A program made the position numbers and the translations under genes. The notes under the pieces are model-generated. The model saw only the letters and a list, made by a program, of their open reading frames with translations. It did no database searches and was not told where the DNA came from. 64,000 bases of DNA from Balneola sp. GTDB taxonomy: Bacteria > Bacteroidota > Rhodothermia > Balneolales > Balneolaceae. Of the stretch, positions 18,103 to 27,990 are shown piece after piece. The stretch's first letter is position 1; the number at the start of each line of letters is the position of its first letter. The stretch lies in contig JANQSE010000007.1 of NCBI GenBank assembly GCA_028284195.1, positions 1-64,000 on the forward strand. The letters are read 5' to 3'.

Positions 18103-20196
18103 ATGAGTTTTTTAACCCCTATTTTTTTATTTGCACTTACAGCAGTTGCTCTGCCATTGGTTATTCATTTATTAAACCTCAGGAAGCCTAAGCGTATTCA
18201 GTTTTCCACGCTTGCCTTTTTTAAAGAACTACAGAAAACCACTATTCGAAAAATCAGGATTAAGCGTTTGCTGCTTTTAGCATTGCGTTTGCTGGCAATA
18301 GCCTGCCTGGCAATGGTGTTGGCACGGCCATTTCTTCCACCAATTTTTGGAACATCGGCATCAAGTAACCTACCAACTATTTATGCAATATTAATTGATA
18401 ACAGTATAAGTATGAGCAGAATTGGATCGAAAGGTCCGCTTATAAATCAGGCAAAAGAAATAGTACAGGCAATTGCTGTTGCTTCAAAAGAGGACGATCG
18501 TTTCATCATTCAAACAACAAATGGAGAACAAATTAATGCATCTACATTAACAGCTGCCCAACTGGAGCGAAGAATAGGTGCTCTGAATGTAACTAACAGT
18601 GGAGCGTTTTTGGCTGAACGGATGAATACGCTTCTGTTAGCGTTAGAAGAATCTCCTTACCAGAACAAAAAACTTTATATCATTGAAGATGGAAATCAGG
18701 ACCTTGAAACGGTGTTAACCGGAGATTTGGAGCAGCAAATTTCCAATTATGCGGTTTCAGTTTTAAGTGTAGAGGATGTATCTGTTCAAAATACGTTCGT
18801 TACAGGCATTAGTACATCATCTTCTATAATTGGGGAGGGTATTCCACTTTTAGTTGATGTGAGTGTACAGAATGCCGGAGATGTAATTGCTGCGAATCAG
18901 TTCCTCACAGTTCTTTTAGAAGGAGAAACTATAGGCCAGTATTCGCTGCAAATTGACCCCCAGGAAACCCAAACTTTTTCTTTTGAGATCAATCCATCAC
19001 AAAGTGGCGCAATTACAGGGTTAGCTACAATAGAAGGTGATGGGTTTTTACTGGATAACAATTACTTTTTCTCTGTTCAAATCCCGGATCAACGAAATGT
19101 TTTGTGGGTTCAAAAGCAGGGAGCAAACCCCAACGAGATTTCCTATACCTCAGCAATATTGGATGCACATGGCGCGGAAAATACCCAGATAAAGTATTCA
19201 AAAATTACGCAAGGTGAATTTATATCTACCAGTATTGATGAATTTGATGCCTTGATATTAGACGGTTTGAATAAAGTGCCGGAGTTTATGTTTTCGGATC
19301 TTCAGGAATTTGTTCAACAAGGCAAGGGTATCGTATTTTTTCCGTCACAAATAGCAGATATTGAGAATTATAATAGATTTCTGAATCTGTTTAATGCAGG
19401 AAATTTTACGGGCGTTAGCGGAGATTATGCCTCATTTAATTCCATTGCAAAAGGCTCTGTATTACTTGAAGATCATCCTGTTTTCAGCGGTTTATTTGAA
19501 TTGAATGAAAATGAGCAGCTAAGCTTTGCTATGCCGGATGTTTACTACTACCTGAAATTACAGACAAATAATTCCGGCTTTGGGTTAAACGTAATTGAAA
19601 TGAACAATGGCGATCCATTACTTAGGGAAAAGAAATTCGGAGAAGGAAGATTGATTGTATCAACAATTGGAAATGATCCTGCGTGGTCGAGCTTTCCGGT
19701 AAAAGCATTGTTTGCTCCAACCTATTATCGAACCATTCTTTATGCAGCTTCGCTGGAAGAAGGTGGTTTAAGCAATCACCTATTGGGCGAAACATTCAGG
19801 TGGCGTGGAGAAGCCGATCCTAAAACAACAGAACTGGTTTGGAACGAGGAAACAATCCAGGTTAACCCTCAAAATCTTGGGGGCACAATTTCGCTGGATT
19901 ATAAAGGCTATGAGTGGGAACCTGGTTGGGTAACCATAACTGATGGGGAAAAGATATACAAAACAGCGCTAAATCTACCTGGTTCAGAATCGGTTTTTGA
20001 ACGCTCGGAAAACACTATTGCAGAAAATATCAATCTAGTTGATACAGGCTCTTTATCTTCCGAAGAAATTGCAGGCAAAATCCAAACCAGTGGATTTGGC
20101 AAGGAAGTTTGGCATTGGTTTATGCTGGCAGGATTTTTGTTACTTGTAACAGAGTCATTGGTATCCATTTTTTATAAAGCAGAAACAATAAACTAG
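18103..20196 (+). CDS. BatA-domain membrane protein with von Willebrand-like region
   Basis: A membrane protein of 697 residues. The N-terminus is a classic BatA/aerotolerance domain: FALTAVALPLVIHLLNLRKP, two hydrophobic helices, and LLLLALRLLAIACLAMVLARPFLPP. Next comes a VWA-like stretch with ILIDNSISMSR (D-x-S-x-S MIDAS-type), then a CARDB-like adhesion domain (LLVDVSVQNAGDVIAAN) and a glutamine-amidotransferase-like region. A final helix is near the C-terminus (WFMLAGFLLLVTESL). Such proteins are common in Bacteroidota beside MoxR and DUF58 genes, but neither partner is here. The next gene starts immediately after the stop. Confidence 0.8.
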   Translation: MSFLTPIFLFALTAVALPLVIHLLNLRKPKRIQFSTLAFFKELQKTTIRKIRIKRLLLLALRLLAIACLAMVLARPFLPPIFGTSASSNLPTIYAILIDNSISMSRIGSKGPLINQAKEIVQAIAVASKEDDRFIIQTTNGEQINASTLTAAQLERRIGALNVTNSGAFLAERMNTLLLALEESPYQNKKLYIIEDGNQDLETVLTGDLEQQISNYAVSVLSVEDVSVQNTFVTGISTSSSIIGEGIPLLVDVSVQNAGDVIAANQFLTVLLEGETIGQYSLQIDPQETQTFSFEINPSQSGAITGLATIEGDGFLLDNNYFFSVQIPDQRNVLWVQKQGANPNEISYTSAILDAHGAENTQIKYSKITQGEFISTSIDEFDALILDGLNKVPEFMFSDLQEFVQQGKGIVFFPSQIADIENYNRFLNLFNAGNFTGVSGDYASFNSIAKGSVLLEDHPVFSGLFELNENEQLSFAMPDVYYYLKLQTNNSGFGLNVIEMNNGDPLLREKKFGEGRLIVSTIGNDPAWSSFPVKALFAPTYYRTILYAASLEEGGLSNHLLGETFRWRGEADPKTTELVWNEETIQVNPQNLGGTISLDYKGYEWEPGWVTITDGEKIYKTALNLPGSESVFERSENTIAENINLVDTGSLSSEEIAGKIQTSGFGKEVWHWFMLAGFLLLVTESLVSIFYKAETIN

Positions 20197-20787
20197 TTGA
20201 AAGAAATACTATCCATATTTTTCCAGGGAGTGATTGTGCTATTCACGATTGCATCTACTTTGTTGGCAGGATATTCTGTAATGAATAAGTTCCGGCTCCG
20301 AAAAGTACGAATGAGCTGGCGGGCCGGTAAGATGAGCGGGTATCCGTTATTCGCAACAGCTTTTTTGGCTTTGATAGGTGCGTTGGCAGTAGCAGCTTTT
20401 GTGATGGAAGATGTATCCCGATATTCGACATTTGTATGCTACATGTGGATTGGATGTATGTGGTTTATCTCAAGCTATCTTGCTTCCAAGCATTACATTA
20501 CCGACTACGGAATTGTGAAGAATATTAATGAACCGTCCCAGACTATTCCCTGGTTTCAGATTCTGGATCAGGTAGAAAAAGAGGAAAAAGGAGGGGCTGA
20601 GTACACTTTTTCTTACTCAGAACTGGATAAAAGTTTAACTGATGGATTCAGGCATCTTAGAATATATGTGCCCGACAGCAAAAGAAAGGCGTTTGAAAAA
20701 ATTGTATCTTTAAAACTGCAAAATCGGTTTAAAGACGAAGAGCTTCCCGATATTGATTTGAAAAGTATTCAAAACGATCAAGATTAA
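20197..20787 (+). CDS. Hypothetical membrane protein with PH-like tail
   Basis: A protein of 196 residues with three or four membrane segments (GVIVLFTIASTLLAGYSV, LFATAFLALIGALAVAAFV, YMWIGCMWFISSYLA), then a soluble tail that may be a small bacterial PH-like domain (YITDYGIVKNINE...TIPWFQILDQVEKEEK). I do not recognise the family. The start is TTG directly after the BatA-like stop, so translation is probably coupled. It ends 14 bases before hflX. Confidence 0.6.
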   Translation: MKEILSIFFQGVIVLFTIASTLLAGYSVMNKFRLRKVRMSWRAGKMSGYPLFATAFLALIGALAVAAFVMEDVSRYSTFVCYMWIGCMWFISSYLASKHYITDYGIVKNINEPSQTIPWFQILDQVEKEEKGGAEYTFSYSELDKSLTDGFRHLRIYVPDSKRKAFEKIVSLKLQNRFKDEELPDIDLKSIQNDQD

Positions 20788-20801
20788 AAGAGAAGAAGTT
20801 T

Positions 20802-22091
20802 TTGTTAGACGACATCAAAAATTCTGACATAGAAAAAGAAAGAGTAATGCTCGTTGGGCTGTACGGCCCCGAGATTACCAAATTTCAGGCAGAAGAATAC
20901 TTAGAAGAATTGGCTCTGTTGACCGATACAGCCGGTGGAGTTGTCGTTGAAAGAGTACTTCAAAACAAAACCAATCCGGATGTTTCTACCTACGTGGGCA
21001 AGGGAAAACTGCAGGAGCTAAAGTCTCTGAAAGGTGAACACCGCATAGATACGATCATTTTTGATGACGAGCTTTCCTCAACACAGGTACGAAATATTGA
21101 AGCCGGCACCGAAGCTAAGATTCTGGACAGGAGTGCATTAATACTCGATATTTTTGCAGGAAGGGCAAAAACTTCTGCAGCAAAAACACAAGTTGAACTT
21201 GCCCAATTGCAGTATTTGCTGCCCAGGTTAACACGCTATTGGACCCACCTTTCCCGCCAAAAAGGGGGAATCGGAACTAAAGGCCCCGGTGAAACCCAAA
21301 TTGAAACAGACCGGAGAATTATTGGGCAGCGCATCGCCACACTTAAAGACAAGCTGAAGAAACTTGACCAGCAGCGCACTACACAACGAAAAGGAAGAGA
21401 AGGTATGCATCGGGTATCGCTTGTTGGGTACACAAATGCGGGCAAATCAACCCTGATGAATGCGTTTACCCAAACTAACGTGTTAGCTGAGGATCGTTTA
21501 TTTGCCACGCTGGATTCTACTGTAAGACGGCATGAGTTAGAAAACCACACCATTTTGCTTTCAGATACAGTAGGGTTTATCAGGAAACTTCCCCATAATC
21601 TCGTGGAAAGTTTTAAGTCAACGCTGGATGAAGTTCGTGAAGCCGATGTTCTGTTACATGTTATTGATGGCTCATCGAATATGGTTCATGAATACAAAGA
21701 AGTGGTGGATACAACGTTGGAAGAACTGGATGCAACAAATACAAAAACAATTCTTGTTCTTAACAAAACAGATATGATGGATGCGAACCAGATACGCGAA
21801 ATGCGATCAGAATATCCCGAAGCTGTTTTTGTATCTGCCGAGCAGAGTATTGGATTAGATGAACTTGAGGAAAAAATCGAAGAAATGATCGAAAGTGATT
21901 ACGAAACGCACACGCTACAGATTCCGGTTAGTAAGTACAAAGCAGTAGCATTTATTCACGAAAATGCGAATGTAGATAAAGAGGAATTTGAAGGAAACGA
22001 TGTGGAGCTTACCTTTAGCATGGCCGAAAAAGATTTTGAGCAACTTTCACACCTATTGAATACTATTGGAGTTGACGAGCAAGTTATATAG
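20802..22091 (+). CDS. hflX: GTPase HflX
   Basis: HflX (429 residues) is a ribosome-associated GTPase that splits stalled or hibernating 70S ribosomes, for example after heat shock. The N-terminal HflX domain includes YVGKGKLQELKSL and IFDDELSSTQVRNIE; the linker has RLTRYWTHLSRQKGGIGTKG. The G domain shows VGYTNAGKSTLMNAF (G1), LFATLDSTVRR (G2), LSDTVGFI (G3) and LNKTD (G4). The start is TTG at 20802 behind a GAGAAGAAG-type ribosome binding site. Confidence 0.95.
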   Translation: MLDDIKNSDIEKERVMLVGLYGPEITKFQAEEYLEELALLTDTAGGVVVERVLQNKTNPDVSTYVGKGKLQELKSLKGEHRIDTIIFDDELSSTQVRNIEAGTEAKILDRSALILDIFAGRAKTSAAKTQVELAQLQYLLPRLTRYWTHLSRQKGGIGTKGPGETQIETDRRIIGQRIATLKDKLKKLDQQRTTQRKGREGMHRVSLVGYTNAGKSTLMNAFTQTNVLAEDRLFATLDSTVRRHELENHTILLSDTVGFIRKLPHNLVESFKSTLDEVREADVLLHVIDGSSNMVHEYKEVVDTTLEELDATNTKTILVLNKTDMMDANQIREMRSEYPEAVFVSAEQSIGLDELEEKIEEMIESDYETHTLQIPVSKYKAVAFIHENANVDKEEFEGNDVELTFSMAEKDFEQLSHLLNTIGVDEQVI

Positions 22092-22093
22092 CC

Positions 22094-22759
22094 ATGTTAG
22101 TACACGAAATTGTAAATACCGAAATAGCCCCTCTTAGAATCAGCAATCCGGTTTCACTGGCCATTACAAAACTTGATTTGCTGCATATAAACAAGTTTGT
22201 AGTTGTTGATGAAGAAAACATGATCAAAGGGATGATAAGCATCGAAACACTGGCGGATGTTTTGGATGAAAGTACACCGCTTTCTGAGCTTCCACTGGAT
22301 GAAGCTATCTGGGTGCCCAAATCCCAGCATTTGTTTGAGACAACCCGCTTAATGTTTGCTCATGAACTATATGTACTACCGGTAGCAGATGCAGAATTGA
22401 ATTACGAAGGCCTGGTTAGAAAACGTGAAGTGTTAAATGCACTGGGTGATATTTTTAACCTGGCAACATATGGATCTGTAATTACCATAGAACTTGCTCA
22501 AATAGATTACACGTTGTCCGATCTTGTCAGGATTATTGAAACCGAAGGAGCTAAAATTCTTGGAGTAGCTGTTCAACAACCAAATAATGAGCTGGATACT
22601 CTTCGTGTGTCCATCAAGCTGAATCTCGAAGATTCATCGGTAGTAAGTGCCGCTCTTCGCAGGTTTGGATATCTCATTCTTTCGGAAGAGCGAAGCGAAC
22701 ACCTCGAAAATAATTTTTCTGATCGTGCTGACGAACTTATTCGTTATCTTGACATATAA
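22094..22759 (+). CDS. CBS domain protein with C-terminal ACT-like domain
   Basis: A protein of 221 residues. Residues 1-120 hold two CBS motifs (LDLLHINKFVVVDEENMIKGMIS and ELYVLPVADAELNYEGLVRK), which usually bind adenine nucleotides. Residues ~125-221 look ACT-like (VITIELAQIDYTLSDLVRIIETEGAKILGVAV). This pairing is typical of small AcuB-like sensor proteins. The start lies 2 bases after the hflX stop, so it is in the hflX operon. The ligand is unknown. Confidence 0.8.
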   Translation: MLVHEIVNTEIAPLRISNPVSLAITKLDLLHINKFVVVDEENMIKGMISIETLADVLDESTPLSELPLDEAIWVPKSQHLFETTRLMFAHELYVLPVADAELNYEGLVRKREVLNALGDIFNLATYGSVITIELAQIDYTLSDLVRIIETEGAKILGVAVQQPNNELDTLRVSIKLNLEDSSVVSAALRRFGYLILSEERSEHLENNFSDRADELIRYLDI

Positions 22760-22792
22760 GGAATAAACATAAAAATTACATTCTGGCAATAA

Positions 22793-25780
22793 ATGCGCTT
22801 TCTGGTTAAAAGCTGCTTATTTTTGATTTTTCTTTTACAGTTGTTTTCGCTCTCAGCGCAACAGATTCAATCGCCGGCATCTCAATCATACAAAAAGGGA
22901 GTTGATCTTTTTGAAAAAGGTTTTTTTGAAGAATCTCTCAAAGAACTCCATGCCTTCAAAAAAGAAAACAGGGAATCAGAGCTCAACCCATTTGCCGATT
23001 ATTATATAGCCCGGGCCAACACTGGAATTGATTCCTCCCGGATCGAGTATTTCTATCAGAATTTTATAAGGGCATACCCCAAACATAGTCTGGCAAAATC
23101 ATTATTAAAAGACCTGGGGCACAGGTTATCTGCTAATGGTTCGTACGATGACGCAATTCGGTTCTACCAACAATCTTTGCAAACACATAATACAGCAGTT
23201 ACCGCTGCAGAAACCGAATACTGGGTAGCAGAAGCCGCCGTTGAAAAAGGCGACCATGCTGCTGCAAGAAACTTTTTTCTTTCTTTGGCAGACAGCTACC
23301 CAAAAAGTGAATGGGCACCAAAAGCCCTGTACGCCCGGGGCAGGTTATATCTTAGTGATAATAAGTACGACTCCTCATCCATTGCATTCGAGGTTTTAAA
23401 GGAGCGTTACCCAAATCACCCTATTACCCAAAGAGTGGGTACAGCATTGGGAGAATCATACTACCAACAAGCGCGGTACGAAGAGGCTATTGATGCATTA
23501 CAAGCTGCTATGACTTATCTGGATGATGAATCTAAAGAAAAAGCGGTTTTCTTAATTGCGGAGAGCTACAACTTTTTGGGTGATTTTCAAAAATCTTCAA
23601 CAGCCTATCTGCAATATTTAAACCTCACAAAAGGCACTGACAGAGAGCGAAGTGCGCATTATGGATTAGGATGGTTATACCACAAGCAAAAAATTTATCA
23701 TTGGGCAGCCGATTCGTTTGGAAAGGCTGCATCCGGCAATGACGGCCTGGCCAGAAAAGCACTTTACTACCAGGCAATTAACCAAAAATTAGGCGGCCAG
23801 TACGAAAATTCACTGAATACTTTTACCGAATTCGGGAACCGTTATAAAACCGGATTTTGGGTGGAAGAGGCATTTTATGAGTGGGCAGTGTCATCGTTCG
23901 AAGCAGGCCAATATGGGGATGCGATTGAGACGTTACTCACGCTTGTTAGAAATGAGAAAAACCTGAGCGGCCCCGGGAAAGTATATACGTTACTGGGGGA
24001 AGCATACTTTGCTAATAATGAATTTACCCGTGCTACCCTGGCTTTCGAAGAAGCAGAAAAAGTAGCTGATATTGACCCGGTACTAAAAAGGCAGGCTCGT
24101 TTTCAGAAGGCATGGATTTTATACCGAAATCAGGCGTACGAGCAGGCACAACCTATTTTTGAATCGGTATATGCCGAAACTCCGCAAACAGAAATAGGTT
24201 CAGAAGCTTTATTCTGGAGTGCCGATAGTTATTACAAACTTCGGAACTACGGGGATGCAGCCCAGCGATTCAATATTTTCATCAACAACTACCCCGAAAG
24301 TGATTTAATTGGAGCCGCGCGTTATTCTCTGGGATGGAGTTACTTTGTTATGGGTGATTATGAGAAAGCCGTTGGCCCGCTTGAAGATTTTCTGAACAAT
24401 TATAATCCCCCTCCAATCGCACTATTTCCATATGATACAGATACACAATTGAGAATTGGAGATGCCTACTATGCGTTAGGAGAATACCAGAATGCCATAC
24501 GGTTTTATAACAAAGCGATTGGTGCAGAACCGGGCGGCGATTACGCGATGTTCCAAGTGGCAAACAGTTATTACCGTGCCGGAAATACCTTTCAGGCAGT
24601 AACCACTTTCCGTAGGGTTCTACGCATTTATCCGTTTAGCAGATTAAGAGAACAAGCTCAATATAACATCGCTTATATTTACTTAAATACAGACAACTAT
24701 TCTCAGGCAATTGAAGAATTTCAAACGGTGATTAATAAATATCCCGGAACAGAATGGGCAGCTCGTTCGCAATATAATATTGGTGATTCATATTACAATG
24801 CCGGAGAATACAAACGAGCGATTGAAGCATATAAGAACGTGCTTCAAAATTATCCAAGAAGCAGCTACATCATCGATGCCGTAAATGGGATTCAGTTTTC
24901 GCAGCTTTCATCAACAGGGGTTGACAGCAGTTCTGCAATTTTAGAAGATTTTCTGAGTAACAATCCAAGCAGCCGAACTGCTGATCGGTTAAGATATCGC
25001 CAGGCAGAAACAGTGTACCAGACCGGTGATTACGAAGCCGCAATTAAAGAATTCCGGCAATATTTAAGAATAACAAATTCTGATAATCTCACCCCGGATG
25101 CATACTCCAACCTTGGAGATTCTTACCGCCAAACCGGACAAACTGATCGGGCTATCAATGCATATCAAACTATTGTGGATGAATTCCCAAATGATGATCA
25201 GGCACCTTCTGCTTTAATTACGCTTGGGAATCTGTACTATGAGAAAGGAGATTTCCAGGTTTCGCATACATATTTTGAGCTTTTACTAGAAAAAGGCTCA
25301 AGGTTTAAACAGGAAGCGTATGTCGGGATGGGAACGGCAAGTTTAGCCGGAGGGAATACAAGCCAGGCAAAAAATGAATTCGAGGAAGCACTAAAAGTAA
25401 ATGCGAATAATCCAGCCGCTAATGTTGGGCTGGGAAAAGTTGCTGTTACAGAAAACAGATACGAAGATGCCAAAACATTATTAACACCTGTTGCTGAACA
25501 AAGCACTACCGTAAGCGGTGCTGAGGCTCAGTATTTGTTAGGGAAAATCGAACAGGATCAGGGTAATTATGAGGTGGCTATCGAAACGTATTCGAAAGTA
25601 CGGGTGCTTTTTGAGGCGTTTGAAGTTTGGGTTTCAAGAGCATTGTACCATACAGCAGAGTGCCATATTCATCTTGGAAATCGCGGGGAAGCCATAACTG
25701 TTTTGAATGGTATTATCGAAACATATCCCGATACTGAAGGCGCAAAGCAAGCGCAAGAGCTGTTGGATACGAATCAGTAA
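22793..25780 (+). CDS. Large exported tetratricopeptide repeat protein
   Basis: A protein of 995 residues with a signal peptide (MRFLVKSCLFLIFLLQLFSL...SAQQ) followed by at least 20 TPR units. Examples are YDDAIRFYQQSL, GDYEKAVGPLEDFLNNY, ALGEYQNAIRFYNKAIG and AAIKEFRQYLR. Many units are of the YbgF/BamD type (YPxSxxAxxARYxLGxxYY). It is probably a periplasmic or outer-membrane-associated scaffold; similar giant TPR proteins occur in Bacteroidota near gliding or envelope genes. It begins 33 bp after the CBS gene. Confidence 0.85.
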   Translation: MRFLVKSCLFLIFLLQLFSLSAQQIQSPASQSYKKGVDLFEKGFFEESLKELHAFKKENRESELNPFADYYIARANTGIDSSRIEYFYQNFIRAYPKHSLAKSLLKDLGHRLSANGSYDDAIRFYQQSLQTHNTAVTAAETEYWVAEAAVEKGDHAAARNFFLSLADSYPKSEWAPKALYARGRLYLSDNKYDSSSIAFEVLKERYPNHPITQRVGTALGESYYQQARYEEAIDALQAAMTYLDDESKEKAVFLIAESYNFLGDFQKSSTAYLQYLNLTKGTDRERSAHYGLGWLYHKQKIYHWAADSFGKAASGNDGLARKALYYQAINQKLGGQYENSLNTFTEFGNRYKTGFWVEEAFYEWAVSSFEAGQYGDAIETLLTLVRNEKNLSGPGKVYTLLGEAYFANNEFTRATLAFEEAEKVADIDPVLKRQARFQKAWILYRNQAYEQAQPIFESVYAETPQTEIGSEALFWSADSYYKLRNYGDAAQRFNIFINNYPESDLIGAARYSLGWSYFVMGDYEKAVGPLEDFLNNYNPPPIALFPYDTDTQLRIGDAYYALGEYQNAIRFYNKAIGAEPGGDYAMFQVANSYYRAGNTFQAVTTFRRVLRIYPFSRLREQAQYNIAYIYLNTDNYSQAIEEFQTVINKYPGTEWAARSQYNIGDSYYNAGEYKRAIEAYKNVLQNYPRSSYIIDAVNGIQFSQLSSTGVDSSSAILEDFLSNNPSSRTADRLRYRQAETVYQTGDYEAAIKEFRQYLRITNSDNLTPDAYSNLGDSYRQTGQTDRAINAYQTIVDEFPNDDQAPSALITLGNLYYEKGDFQVSHTYFELLLEKGSRFKQEAYVGMGTASLAGGNTSQAKNEFEEALKVNANNPAANVGLGKVAVTENRYEDAKTLLTPVAEQSTTVSGAEAQYLLGKIEQDQGNYEVAIETYSKVRVLFEAFEVWVSRALYHTAECHIHLGNRGEAITVLNGIIETYPDTEGAKQAQELLDTNQ

Positions 25781-25935
25781 TTAATATTATAGAAAGGCAA
25801 AAGTTCGACGCATAGTAATGCACCCGTGCTGGCTGGTAATTTGATGTTTATAATCTCACCGATCCTAAAAACCATGGTAAAATGGATTGAGTAATTAGCT
25901 AACTTCTCCGAAAGTAATACTCTATTTAATTAGTA

Positions 25936-27222
25936 ATGATCAAAACCATTCTTCCTGCAACTTCCTTAAAAGGCGTAATAAGCCTGCCACCCGATAAGTC
26001 CATTTCACAGCGGGCAGCTATTTTTTCGTTACTGCATGAAGGGATTTCTGAGATCAGAAATTATTCACAGGCAGAAGACCCACAGAGCGCACTTTCTTGT
26101 GTAGAGCAACTGGGAGCAGAAGTAGAGCAGGATGGAAATACAATTCGAATTAAAGGAACCGGAAGAAACGGAATAAAAAACCCGGTTAAAGATCTGGATT
26201 GTGGAAACTCAGGAACTGCAATGCGATTGCTTTCGGGGGTAGTTGTCGGGGTTGGAATACAGGCGAGATTGTGCGGAGACGAATCCCTTTCCTCCCGGAC
26301 TATGACGCGTATCATTGAGCCGCTGGAAGCAATGGGAGCACATGTTTCAGCCCGAAACAGCAAAACAGCTCCTTTATTGATCTCCAGAAGTGAGGCTTTA
26401 AAACCAATGGATTTTGAACTTCCGATTCCAAGTGCCCAGCTAAAGTCTTGTATCCTATTGGCGGGATTGTTTGGTGAAGAAGAAACAAAAGTGGTAGAGA
26501 AGATTCCCAGCCGTGATCATACCGAACGGTTATTAGGTTTAAGTATTGAAGAAGAAAATGGCGCAAAAATTATTTCTTCATCTCTGCAAGATACAATCCC
26601 AAACCAGAGTTACACCATTCCCGGCGATTTCTCGGCTGCGGCTTTTTGGTTGGTGGCGGGGTGCATTGTGCCAAACTCAGAAATTCGATTACAGGGGATG
26701 GGATTGAATCCTACCCGAAATGCATTGCTTGGAATTCTGCAGGAAATGGGTGCTGATATTACTATCGAAAATGAACGAATGGAGGGCACAGAGCCTGTGG
26801 GAGATGTGGTAGTAAGAACCTCTGATTTGAAAGCGACTGAAATCCCAAAACATAAAATCCCGAATTGCATTGACGAACTCCCCATTCTTGCAGTAGCTAT
26901 GTTATTTGCTGAAGGAACTTCGGAAATATCCGGCGCAGAAGAGCTTCGCCATAAAGAGACCGACCGTATTATGGCCATTGCAGAAATGCTGAAAGTAGTA
27001 GGGGCAAACTTTAAGGAAAAAGAGGATGGTTTAATCATTCAGGGAGATCCTGAGTTCACTTTTAATTCAGCCACTTTCAAAAGCTTTCACGATCACCGTA
27101 TCGCCATGGCATCCGCTATTCTTGCTTTAAAGGGGAATTCCGGATCCCAAACCCTGGATGCAGAATGCGCAGCGGTTTCTTATCCTGGTTTTTGGGATGA
27201 TCTCAAAGCACTTCAGTATTAA
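25936..27222 (+). CDS. aroA: 3-phosphoshikimate 1-carboxyvinyltransferase (EPSP synthase)
   Basis: AroA (428 residues) joins shikimate-3-phosphate and PEP, the sixth step of aromatic amino-acid synthesis. Family motifs are present: LPPDKSISQRAAIFSLL, LDCGNSGTAMRLLSG, DESLSSRTMTRIIEPLEAMG, SRDHTERLL, IDELPILAVAMLFAEG, ELRHKETDRI and FHDHRIAMA. The length is normal. It stands alone, with 155 bp before it and 324 bp after it. Confidence 0.96.
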   Translation: MIKTILPATSLKGVISLPPDKSISQRAAIFSLLHEGISEIRNYSQAEDPQSALSCVEQLGAEVEQDGNTIRIKGTGRNGIKNPVKDLDCGNSGTAMRLLSGVVVGVGIQARLCGDESLSSRTMTRIIEPLEAMGAHVSARNSKTAPLLISRSEALKPMDFELPIPSAQLKSCILLAGLFGEEETKVVEKIPSRDHTERLLGLSIEEENGAKIISSSLQDTIPNQSYTIPGDFSAAAFWLVAGCIVPNSEIRLQGMGLNPTRNALLGILQEMGADITIENERMEGTEPVGDVVVRTSDLKATEIPKHKIPNCIDELPILAVAMLFAEGTSEISGAEELRHKETDRIMAIAEMLKVVGANFKEKEDGLIIQGDPEFTFNSATFKSFHDHRIAMASAILALKGNSGSQTLDAECAAVSYPGFWDDLKALQY

Positions 27223-27546
27223 GGCGTTTTATTTTTATTGATGTACTTTTAATGCCGAAAACTAAGCATACATCAATTATCCTTGTTTTGAGAGGATTTG
27301 TATAATTGGTTAATAGTTAGTTGAGCCTGGATTGATTGGAAGAATGTTTTTTCGCTCACGAAATACAAAAGATTTTTAGGGCTATTATCACAAAAGAAAA
27401 GGTAACTTCTTTAGAGGTTTAGATTTATTTGTTACTGATTATACCTGCCAGCTCGTCCGCCAATACGTCATAATCAATAAGAGCACTCATTCTTGGCATT
27501 GTGCTTGCTTTACTCCCAACGAATTTAACCAACAGAGGTAAGCATC
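27223..27546. other. Intergenic region upstream of hsp20
   Basis: 324 bp with no confident gene. The minus strand has a protein-like open stretch from an ATG at 27510 down to about 27436 (MPRMSALIDYDVLADELAGI and on, 24 residues). It is open for about 14 further codons upstream and could be a gene remnant or chance. A CIRCE-like inverted repeat lies at 27482-27505. Promoter signals for the heat-shock gene should be here, but none matches a consensus clearly. Confidence 0.35.
27482..27505 (+). promoter_or_regulatory. Weak CIRCE-like inverted repeat upstream of hsp20
   Basis: AGCACTC at 27482-27488 is identical to the core of the left half of the HrcA operator CIRCE. GTGCT at 27501-27505 matches the core of the right half. 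The spacing is one base longer than the standard site and the right half is poor. It sits 42 bp before the hsp20 ATG, a plausible operator position. I treat it as a weak candidate only. Confidence 0.25.
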
Positions 27547-27981
27547 ATGGGAGATTTTACAGAATTCGGTATCGAAGTAGAAAAGCATCTTTCCAAGTTA
27601 GGGAAAGACATTCAGCAGTTTGTGGAGAAAGTGGTTCCGTTAACCAACGATGAAAAAGATTTTGCACCAGACTGTGATATCGTGGAGAGTGATGAAGAGT
27701 TCAAAATTCTGATCGATCTTCCGGGACTTTCAAAAAAAGAAATTGGTATATCTCTGAAAGACAATGTGCTTACCATAAAAGGCGAACGTGAAATCACCAT
27801 TGATGAAGGTGAAGAATTTAAGCGACAGGAAAGAACGCGTGGTGCTTTTGCCCGTTCGTTTGCATTACCTGATGCGGTAAACAAAGCAGAGGTAAACGCA
27901 AGTTTCAGGAATGGAGTATTGACAGTGAGTATGCCGAAATCAGAAAACCTGAAGGATACTCAATCCATTCCGGTAAAGTAA
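27547..27981 (+). CDS. Small heat-shock protein, Hsp20/alpha-crystallin family
   Basis: An Hsp20 chaperone of 144 residues that holds unfolding proteins for DnaK/ClpB refolding. The alpha-crystallin domain spans about residues 45-135: PDCDIVESDEEFKILIDLPGL, NVLTIKGERE and the family signature FRNGVLTVSMPK. A good ribosome binding site (AGAGG) precedes the ATG. It lies 165 bp upstream of dnaK on the same strand, which fits a heat-shock cluster. Confidence 0.93.
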   Translation: MGDFTEFGIEVEKHLSKLGKDIQQFVEKVVPLTNDEKDFAPDCDIVESDEEFKILIDLPGLSKKEIGISLKDNVLTIKGEREITIDEGEEFKRQERTRGAFARSFALPDAVNKAEVNASFRNGVLTVSMPKSENLKDTQSIPVK

Positions 27982-27990
27982 CATTATAAA

